The notes under the pieces were generated by a model. That model was not told where the DNA came from. It saw only the letters and a program-made list of their open reading frames with translations, and ran no database searches. A stretch of 64,000 nt of DNA. It comes from Turritopsis dohrnii (lineage: Eukaryota; Cnidaria; Hydrozoa; Anthoathecata; Oceaniidae). A program made the translations under genes and the position numbers. Below are positions 60,801 through 64,000 of this stretch, in pieces (the stretch's first letter is position 1; each line of letters begins with the position of its first letter). The stretch covers positions 248,001 to 312,000 of the forward strand of contig BQMF02000221.1 in the NCBI GenBank assembly GCA_027922465.2, written 5' to 3'.

Positions 60801-61098
60801 GGGTTCGAGGGTTGTTCTTTGGCCTCTGAGTGTGGTTACACTCTCATCATCTGAAATTTCACGTATGATCTGGATTTTTAAATGGCATTGAAGCCTTGAC
60901 TTTGTGTGTTTTTGGCAGGAAGATAATAAAACGCACCAATCAAGTTCCGGAATCTTTCACAGTCAGGCTTTCTCGATTTTGAGTCGTATGCAACGAATCG
61001 TGCTGATCGGAGAAACGATAAAGAATTGCTTACGTCAATTGTTCCCATCGCATCATTTAACACAAGAATGTGAACGTGCCATTGAAACACTCTTATGA
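30282..61098 (+). CDS. CCDC17: CCDC17-like gene: C2H2 zinc finger, coiled coil, C2-like C-terminal half; about 33 exons
   Basis: A single + strand gene of about 31 kb. Best-supported exons: 30282-30431, 30504-30633, 30742-30821, 38808-38920, 39115 to about 39250, 46185-46420, 46556-46635, 46747-46962, 47609-47743, 47863-47935, 48011-48121, 48446-48612, 48714-48770, 48877-48939, 49145-49251, 49454-49599, 52659-52809, 53021-53154, 53285-53422, 53788-53904, 54015-54179, 54386 to about 54550, about 54662-54804, 55088-55248, 55939-56019, 56117-56203, 56284-56370, 56908-57003, 57089-57175, 58095 to about 58388, 58419-58556 and 60919-61098. Most neighbouring phases agree. The layout (N-terminal C2H2 finger, coiled coil, long C-terminal region of beta-rich C2-like segments) is that of CCDC17, a poorly characterised ciliated-cell protein. 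The name is from architecture and motif recall, so moderately sure. The exons between 30,821 and 38,808 and around 39,250-46,185 are incomplete. Confidence 0.7.
30868..30900. repeat. (ATT)n microsatellite
   Basis: About ten tandem att units in the intron after exon 3 of the CCDC17-like gene. Confidence 0.9.
31310..31382 (-). repeat. tRNA-like SINE head or tRNA pseudogene
   Basis: On the - strand the sequence reads gtggcgcagttggctagtac (A box), then ggtctgtggtacgagccc (B-box-like). It is tRNA-shaped, but the acceptor stem does not pair convincingly, so a tRNA-derived repeat is likelier than a working tRNA gene. Confidence 0.55.
31548..32122. mobile_element. 575-bp TIR element with tccgcaaaa motifs
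   Basis: Arms of about 45 bp mirror each other: accttaagagaagaaattg at the left and caatttcttctcttaaggt at the right. Inside are repeated tccgcaaaa and ttccacaaaa words in both orientations. No transposase ORF. Lies in an intron of the CCDC17-like gene. Target duplication not resolved. Confidence 0.7.
32230..36128 (+). mobile_element. broken LINE (non-LTR retrotransposon) with PHD-type finger, endonuclease and reverse transcriptase remnants
   Basis: ORF1-like remnants at 32,270-32,750 end in [20 protein letters not shown]. At 32,779 a C-x2-C finger starts ([20 protein letters not shown], then WVHPKCN), as in LINEs with a PHD-like domain. Endonuclease remnants follow at 33,150-33,700 ([20 protein letters not shown] in a shifted frame). 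Reverse transcriptase pieces appear at 34,600-35,310: [39 protein letters not shown] and the FADDT catalytic motif at 35,078-35,092. Frames break many times, so it is dead. The 3' end is a run of act triplets (36,112-36,126), as in CR1/L2/Jockey-like LINEs with microsatellite tails. It lies sense-oriented in an intron of the CCDC17-like gene. Confidence 0.85.
36180..37240. other. intron sequence, no gene recognised
   Basis: Ordinary AT-rich intron. Around 36,990-37,110 the words gcatttattagaaggcag and ggcgtttaataaagggaggc, ending in aaatacagta, look like the end of a Tigger-type element with a TA site, but the other end was not found. Confidence 0.45.
37285..37968 (-). pseudogene. BEL/Pao-type retrotransposon gag fragment, frameshifted
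   Basis: On the - strand an ORF starts at about 37,968 ([11 protein letters not shown]) and reads a charged helical region. After a frame change near 37,750 it continues in the frame of 37,250-37,753, ending in [17 protein letters not shown]. That last block matches the 'P..EIDIF.GDPLEY' signature at the start of the DUF1759-type gag domain of BEL/Pao-like elements. Pol is absent and no LTR pair was identified. Antisense in an intron of the CCDC17-like gene. Confidence 0.6.
38808..39302 (+). CDS. CCDC17: CCDC17-like gene, coiled-coil exons
   Basis: Exon 38808-38920 encodes [20 protein letters not shown] and continues into a helix ending YENKYEQK. The next exon begins at 39,115 ([20 protein letters not shown]) and carries clear heptads; its donor is uncertain (gtaggag near 39,242 or a later gttgaa). 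A third small exon from about 39,355 to 39,399 would read [15 protein letters not shown]. These supply the coiled coil between the zinc finger and the C-terminal half. Confidence 0.65.
39400..40011 (+). other. intron sequence upstream of the transposon
   Basis: No exon or element is recognised. The last three bases (aga, 40,009-40,011) are the left copy of the transposon's target duplication. Confidence 0.5.
40012..40205. repeat. left terminal inverted repeat of the Academ-like element
   Basis: Begins tagtggggggcacaactgg. Its core from attgtgcac to cagacccc is mirrored in the right end, and similarity continues through gatgacgtcatcaaaa and tatatcaatc. It lies beyond the 3' end of the transposase gene. 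Confidence 0.85.
40607..45402 (-). CDS. Academ-like transposase: two zinc motifs, DDE core, XPG/FEN nuclease, CXC tail
   Basis: Exon 1 runs from the ATG at 45,402 to 41,370; exons 2 (41,247-41,032) and 3 (40,847-40,607) follow, with GT-AG introns whose phases fit. Exon 1 is open in two pieces: frame one ends at 43,070, frame two continues from about 43,100. N terminus: two similar zinc-binding motifs (CFIC ... YHKRC and CFLC ... YHKSC). Catalytic candidates: D in [10 protein letters not shown] in [12 protein letters not shown], then, after the frame break, E in [10 protein letters not shown]. The second piece also holds a FEN/XPG pattern: [32 protein letters not shown] and [18 protein letters not shown], matching the spaced acidic residues of that nuclease fold. 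Exon 3 ends in a CXC/tesmin-like cysteine cluster ([19 protein letters not shown]). It would cut and join the element's own ends. Only the single frame break argues against activity. Confidence 0.87.
45930..46118. repeat. right terminal inverted repeat of the Academ-like element
   Basis: Inverted copy of the left end: gaccggaag and its neighbours appear as cttccggtc, and the terminus reads cctcacta. The transposase promoter should lie between this repeat and the ATG at 45,402. The outermost 30-40 bp differ more between ends than the core does. Confidence 0.85.
46185..49599 (+). CDS. CCDC17: CCDC17-like gene, central exons
   Basis: Eleven exons. 46185-46420 finishes the coiled coil ([20 protein letters not shown]), then PWFDNM. 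46747-46962 reads [20 protein letters not shown] and onward to [13 protein letters not shown], a beta-rich segment. 47609-47743 ([20 protein letters not shown]), 47863-47935 ([18 protein letters not shown]) and 48011-48121 complete what looks like one C2-type unit. 48446-48939 is a charged linker. 49145-49251 ([20 protein letters not shown]) and 49454-49599 open a second unit. Phases join when the donors at 47,936 (gttgaa), 48,771 (gttaaa) and 49,252 (gtaatg) are used. Confidence 0.78.
46990..47575. mobile_element. TIR element with ttttgcgaa motifs
   Basis: gtagaaacttttgcgaacag on the left is mirrored by ctgtttgcaaaagttcctac on the right. Inside, many short words such as aattcgc, ttttcgc and tttgcaaa occur in both orientations, as in the element at 31,548-32,122. 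No ORF. It sits between two exons of the CCDC17-like gene; boundaries are within about 10 bp. Confidence 0.65.
48155..48275. mobile_element. palindromic 'CACTGCGA' MITE copy
   Basis: The left arm cccagtgggcaaaatgg, then gtcactgcaac, is mirrored by gtagtgactttt, then aatttgcccaatagg. The centre has tatatagaaatgcactcc. It begins 34 bp after the exon 48011-48121. Confidence 0.85.
49600..50212 (+). other. intron sequence, no gene recognised
   Basis: AT-rich start of the intron that contains the nested RSPH1-like gene. Nothing is recognised; the 3' untranslated region and poly(A) signal of that gene should lie here on the - strand. Confidence 0.5.
50225..51427 (-). CDS. RSPH1: RSPH1-like radial spoke head protein (MORN repeats), 3 exons
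   Basis: RSPH1 is a structural protein of the radial spoke head in motile cilia and flagella. Exons on the - strand are 51427-51162, 51049-50874 and 50427-50225, all with GT-AG borders, giving 214 aa. The ATG at 51,427 ([10 protein letters not shown]) is chosen because the upstream open codons have no ATG. MORN repeats run almost from the start: [91 protein letters not shown], then [19 protein letters not shown] and the final [18 protein letters not shown] with EQYGEY. That last block and the PDGSRYEG repeat are hallmarks of RSPH1. It lacks the long acidic C-terminal tail of the vertebrate protein. The whole gene is inside an intron of the CCDC17-like gene, on the opposite strand. Confidence 0.9.
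50540..50826 (-). repeat. tRNA-derived SINE
   Basis: On the - strand the head gtagtgtagtggttatcact is a tRNA A-box arm and ggggcttcagttcccc holds a B-box-like T arm. The body continues to a part with gtcatgactcctcctgg that resembles the SINE at 23,310-23,552. It lies in intron 2 of the RSPH1-like gene, in the same orientation. Confidence 0.75.
51430..52655. other. non-coding; presumed RSPH1-like promoter and host intron
   Basis: Upstream of the RSPH1-like start and still inside the host intron. An (att)n microsatellite lies near 51,618-51,650 and T-rich tracts near 52,110-52,195. No exon is recognised. Confidence 0.5.
52659..61098 (+). CDS. CCDC17: CCDC17-like gene, C-terminal exons (C2-like region)
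   Basis: About 16 exons encode the conserved C-terminal half. Landmarks in order: [20 protein letters not shown] (52659-52809), [15 protein letters not shown] block then [18 protein letters not shown] (53021-53154), [20 protein letters not shown] (53788-53904), [20 protein letters not shown] (54015-54179), [20 protein letters not shown] (54386 on), [20 protein letters not shown] (56117-56203), [20 protein letters not shown] (57089-57175), [20 protein letters not shown] (58095 on), and a last exon ending [10 protein letters not shown] and TGA at 61,098. Alternating beta-strand and glycine patterns suggest C2-type sandwiches. The join between 54386- and 54662- is unresolved. The acceptor at 60,919 joins 58,556 in phase. 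Confidence 0.75.
54212..54336. mobile_element. palindromic 'CACTGCGA' MITE copy
   Basis: Left arm tcccagtatgcaaaattgtc, then gtcactgtcg; centre tgtctatagaaatgcactcc; right arm degraded (ttgtagagtttta). It fills most of the intron between the exons ending 54,179 and starting 54,386. Confidence 0.75.
54817..54938. mobile_element. palindromic 'CACTGCGA' MITE copy, inverted centre
   Basis: ccccagtgaacaaaaatg and aaatcactgcgatggagtgc at the left, gctcttcattgcagtgactt and cgattttgctcactagg at the right. Here tttctatagaaat lies in the left half, so the copy is inserted in the opposite orientation. It starts 13 bp after the exon ending about 54,804. Confidence 0.8.
55380..55502. mobile_element. palindromic 'CACTGCGA' MITE copy, inverted centre
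   Basis: aaaccctgcgaaggagtgca then tttctatagaaatgtgc at the left, cgcttcatcgcagtgatatt and gacaattttgcccgctgag at the right. The left outer arm is eroded. Confidence 0.75.
56767..56881. mobile_element. palindromic 'CACTGCGA' MITE copy
   Basis: gcagtgggcaaaatcgtc and aaagtcactgcgacaaagag at the left; tactcctcccaagtgtcatt and a worn right arm. Confidence 0.75.
57183..57755. mobile_element. partial copy of the 5445-6264 TTAA-type element, with internal inverted repeat
   Basis: Shares gatgctgatatatag, tctgttttttg, caattttcactggacg and gtgatatcatgttaccatgg with 5,640-6,250. Its right end (agttcccct then TTAA) is intact. Unlike the first copy it carries an inverted pair: cacctacaggtatcaaatcac at the left and gtgatttgatacctgtagg at the right. 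It begins 8 bp after an exon of the CCDC17-like gene. Confidence 0.7.
58775..58860. mobile_element. left half of a 'CACTGCGA' MITE
   Basis: gagcggacaaaatctttaaa then aaatcactgcgacggagtgc and attttcattgcg. The right half is missing. Confidence 0.65.
58870..59380 (+). other. intron sequence, no gene recognised
   Basis: Ordinary intron of the CCDC17-like gene. No element or exon recognised. Confidence 0.45.
59385..59534. mobile_element. 150-bp TIR element
   Basis: tctgggggcgctgttgaagg and gaacag at the left mirror gttcccttcaacaacgcccc and aga at the right. No ORF. It lies 6 bp before the next TIR element. Confidence 0.75.
59541..59853. mobile_element. 313-bp TIR element, TA target duplication
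   Basis: tggaggtgacctggctcgg at the left mirrors the right end ctgggtcagctcgcctcca. TA flanks both ends (59,539-59,540 and 59,854-59,855). Internal words gccggg and agatctcggt relate it to 11,640-11,930. Confidence 0.75.
60157..60350. mobile_element. palindromic 'CACTGCGA' MITE, split by a nested element
   Basis: cccatgggctaaatcatc and aaaatcactgcgaagaagag at the left; ctatagaaatgttctcctgc, gcagtggtttttcatc and aaatttgctcgctggg at the right. Removing 60,221-60,293 with one TA restores the usual family centre. Confidence 0.85.
60221..60293. mobile_element. 73-bp pogo/Tigger-type hairpin element nested in a MITE
   Basis: Starts cagtctactctcgataagt and ends acttatcgagagtagactg, a perfect inverted pair. 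TA lies on each side (60,219-60,220 and 60,294-60,295). The loop includes the related words ggataagtggaactc and gtggaactttcc. Confidence 0.88.
60712..60814. mobile_element. foldback element with ctcgaacccagggtctc arms
   Basis: caacctcgaacccagggtct at the left is mirrored by agaccctgggttcgagggttg at the right, with cttgcctttt and aaaaggcag continuing the stem. Partial copies occur at about 430, 7,650-7,735 and 60,090-60,135. The arm resembles a tRNA T-arm word (ggttcgagg), but there is no tRNA structure. Confidence 0.75.
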
Positions 61099-61230
61099 TA
61101 TAGATTCCGAATGACATGTTGCATTATCAAAGAAAAGAACAACCTTTCTTTGAATGTTCTACCTTTCTGTTCAATCGTTCCAGAATCAGTTTAATAGCAC
61201 ACTATGAAAGAGTATTTTCTTATAAAATGT

Positions 61231-61279
61231 AAAATTTGGAACGCTTCACGAATTTGCGTGTCATCCTTGCGCAGGGGCC

Positions 61280-61311
<32 letters not shown>

Positions 61312-61336
61312 ATATATGTGCCACCGAAGTGAACAC
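61231..61336 (-). ncRNA. U6: U6 spliceosomal snRNA
   Basis: On the - strand the sequence reads gtgttcacttcggtggcaca (5' stem-loop), then attaaaattggaacgataca, gagaagattagcatggcccc (ACAGAGA-box and catalytic region) and tgcgcaaggatgacacgcaa, ending in gtgaagcgttccaaatttt. Length (about 106 nt) and every functional block match metazoan U6. Its T-rich end serves as a Pol III terminator. The 5' stem differs from the usual gtgcttgcttcggcagcac by compensating changes (uuca...uggc), so it may be either a functional variant or a recent pseudogene. It ends 133 bp from the last CCDC17-like exon, on the opposite strand. Confidence 0.92.
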
Positions 61337-61499
61337 GTTATAAGCAAAGCAACAATTCACAATAGTCTCTATTCATTTAGTAGAATGTCTTTGCTTGTGG
61401 TGTTTCGTGTTGCAGTAACTATTTCGATGCAATATCGCAATGATAGCACACATGCGCAATTCTCTTGTTGTCACGTTCGAAAGCTTCTAAAGATTAAAC

Positions 61500-61611
61500 A
61501 TGGCGCTTACCAAAGTGAACTCCAAGGATGCGACGAAAAAAGACATAACAGATAGTAATGAGCTGAGCCAAACAAATTCCAGGCCAAAAGATTATATGTC
61601 ATCCATTAGAG
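61500..61611 (+). CDS. possible first exon of a downstream gene
   Basis: An ATG at 61,500 opens MALTKVNSKDATKKDITDSN and then 17 more hydrophilic residues to a donor (g|gtatat at 61,612). The sequence context (aaacATGG) is favourable. No family is recognised, and no second exon was found in the remaining 2.4 kb, so the gene would continue beyond the window. It could also be a chance ORF. Confidence 0.35.
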
Positions 61612-62136
61612 GTATATAAGTACATGTATGTTTCTGCGGTTTCTACATTTTTATTTATAACTGCCGTTCTCAAAAGAAAAATTAAAGAGAAGAAAAATGA
61701 AAGTGCTACTAGTAGTGACAGCACCCAGTTTACGTACCCACTACCACCGCGCCTTGTATGTTGTGGTGCACTACACCAGAAAGTAAATAAATTGGAGTGA
61801 GCAATAGTTTACAAGAGAAAATTGTAATACAATTTAATAAAATGTTTCAAACAGTCCTTCACTGCACCACGGACCTGATCTTAAAAAATCCATGATGATT
61901 TTATGGGCAGATTCTATATATAATATATACTTTTTTCAGGTTGTTTATGAGGGCATGACTCAGGAGAGGAAACCTCTTAAGACGTAGAAGCAAAATTAGG
62001 CTAACTTGCCTAACTTCCCCCCAGCAGCACACTAAGATAGCCCCACTAAATATGTAAACTCACCCATTCGTCACCCACATTTGGAAGTCTCACCCGTATG
62101 AAATTATACAATCACCTATAAATCAGTTAATAGTTA

Positions 62137-62579
62137 CCGTCTATCGTCCTAACTTCGGACATCCTTCCAAAAATGTATATAAACAAAACATTTCGCTAAA
62201 TGTTCTCTGGTTTTTCGCTTGGTTCTCTGGTTACCTGGTTCTCATTCAGTTACATATAAAAGATTTATAGTTATTTCAAAAGTTAATACAAGTAGAAACC
62301 GTCTGCTATAATACTATTTTAAGTTGTTCGACAGGATTGCTATTGCAATCCCTTGAGGATGACGTTTATCGTTATTTTCAAATCACTTATTTTCTACACG
62401 CTTATTTACGCTTCACGCTGACTTTATTGCGTTTGAACACATTATTTTATCAGCTTTATCTAATATTTTAGTATTGTGACTTGGTTTGATGGATTATGTA
62501 CATTTCGTTTACCAGACAGGTCTGTTTATTTAGCGTGTCCGAAGTTTGGAAAGATGTCCGAAGTTAGGACGATTGACGG
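62137..62579. mobile_element. 443-bp TIR element, TA target duplication
   Basis: ccgtctatcgtcctaacttc and ggacatccttccaaa at the left are mirrored by tttggaaagatgtccgaagt and taggacgattgacgg at the right. TA lies at both sides (62,135-62,136 and 62,580-62,581). No ORF. Confidence 0.85.
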
Positions 62580-62599
62580 TACTCCATTACTATGGATTA

Positions 62600-64000
62600 C
62601 ACAAGAATTCTCATAGACTTTGAAAAACTACTAGGTTTTCAGATATCTTTTATCAGATGTCTTTAACGAAGGCTCTGGATTGGCAAGTTGTCACAAATAA
62701 TAGTTATCTTAAAGGGATTCCTACGTCCAAAACGATATTTCAAGGGATGATAGAACTGGCAAAGTTGTTTCAGAATTCTTATTACAGTTATTGGAAATTC
62801 TGTTTCCTTGGGTAGATATTTTGATTTAAAAAATCATCAAATTATGCAACGCATAATTATGATGTAATAAGATAGTATTTTGTTAGTGTGTATAACTTCT
62901 GAATAAATACTATGACATCATTCAATCCTATCAATGAACTCAGAGTGGAAGCCCTTACTCCATAGTAACTTACAAAGATGTAATATTAATCGTATCTAAA
63001 GTAAGGGAAAAGGGCACATTTTGAACATCCAAAGGGCACTTTTTAGGAAAAGGGCAACCTAAGCTTTATTTCGGTGGGTTAAACCTGGGGGTTAAACTGG
63101 GTTAAGTAGTTCAAAAGGTACATGCAAAAGACTTGTTTATCAACTTTTGAGGTCTTTTGTGTACCAAACTATATGTTTTTTCATCACAGGATCCCTTTAA
63201 ATTTAAACTTGGAAGTGAAAGCCAAAGTGAGGGTGTAGTGAACCTGACACACACATAAAGTTTTAATGTACAAGTAATATAATCAATGTCTTTGAGAACA
63301 ACAATGGAATGCAAACTGTAAATGCTTCCGGTTATATATATTATATATAAAGTTTTGAAATGGCATAAATCGAGGTCCATACACAATTCATGATCAAAGT
63401 TAGTATTAGTGTTATAGATGGGGTCTGTGAAAAGAAATAGCACTAAAAATTGTTAGCCTACCAAGTTTCTGTTTTGTTTTTTAAAACATTATAAAATATA
63501 TTATAGCAGTTTCTGTTCTTTTGTTGTTCCCCTTACATGTTCAGTGATTGACTTACTTATTCTGAAATTTTCATTTCAAAGACGAACGAAAATGTTTGGA
63601 TGATGTACATGTAAGTTGTTGAAGACGATGACAACTATTGTCAATGAGTAAAATTATTTTTGCTTTCTAAACAAATACTTTAAATTTTCATCCATCTGCA
63701 GCAGACTTAATCAGAAAATGAAATATGTATGTGTGTATGATGATTTAAGGGAATATCATAGACCTTTATGACATGGCAAAAATATAGCTAACCAAGATGT
63801 AGCTACAGTCCAGTTAAAATTTGTGGAGGAGAGTAGCAAAAACATGCCAGTAACCTAAGATTGAAAAGATTTTGATTTAGAAATTTCAAGGAATTTACTT
63901 AGATGTTTCCTAGTCAATAATATTATCAGCAGCGAGAGTCTTCTTATTTCGTGATAAAAGTAGCTCTTGAATGTCCCTGTTTTTTGGAATTGCTGTTTTC
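62600..64000. other. non-coding, no gene recognised
   Basis: AT-rich sequence with a small (ta)n tract near 63,335-63,350. No exon, RNA gene or complete element is recognised. If the exon at 61,500 is real, this is its first intron. Confidence 0.5.

Overview
This is a stretch of an animal nuclear genome: AT-rich, with many small exons, GT-AG introns, a U6 snRNA gene, tRNA-derived SINEs and a dense mix of inverted-repeat transposons. The host genes point to a ciliated metazoan with Wnt signalling (a TIKI-like protease, an RSPH1-like radial spoke protein, and a large C2H2/coiled-coil gene resembling CCDC17). Codon use, intron size and repeat load suggest a non-vertebrate, perhaps tunicate or cnidarian; the sequence alone does not settle which.

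Layout. 1-12.4 kb is repeat country: a decayed hAT transposase, a 269-bp TTAA-flanked MITE, a 128-bp tandem satellite of 14 units, nested TIR elements and a short direct duplication. 12.4-16.6 kb (+) is a complete 7-exon TIKI-like gene of 446 codons. 16.6-21.8 kb is non-coding with small MITEs. 21.8-26.1 kb (-) is a 9-exon coiled-coil gene of 485 codons that I could not name. About 4.1 kb of AT-rich sequence separates it from a divergently transcribed (+) gene of about 31 kb (30.3-61.1 kb), the CCDC17-like gene, whose introns hold most of what remains.

Inside the CCDC17-like gene, in order: a broken LINE (32.2-36.1 kb, +), a broken BEL/Pao-type gag fragment (37.3-38.0 kb, -), a nearly intact 6.1-kb DNA transposon (40,012-46,118, genes on -), an RSPH1-like gene nested on the opposite strand (50.2-51.4 kb), tRNA-derived SINEs, and many copies of one palindromic MITE family. 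A U6 snRNA gene lies on the - strand just beyond the last exon, and a possible first exon of the next gene starts at 61,500.

The most striking item is the 6.1-kb transposon. It has long terminal inverted repeats, a 3-bp AGA target duplication, and a three-exon transposase gene. The protein has two N-terminal zinc-binding motifs, a DDE-type catalytic triad, an XPG/FEN-like nuclease domain and a C-terminal CXC-type cysteine-rich domain. This fits the Academ (AcademX) superfamily. Its reading frame is broken only at a run of seven T that is also a canonical -1 slippery site.
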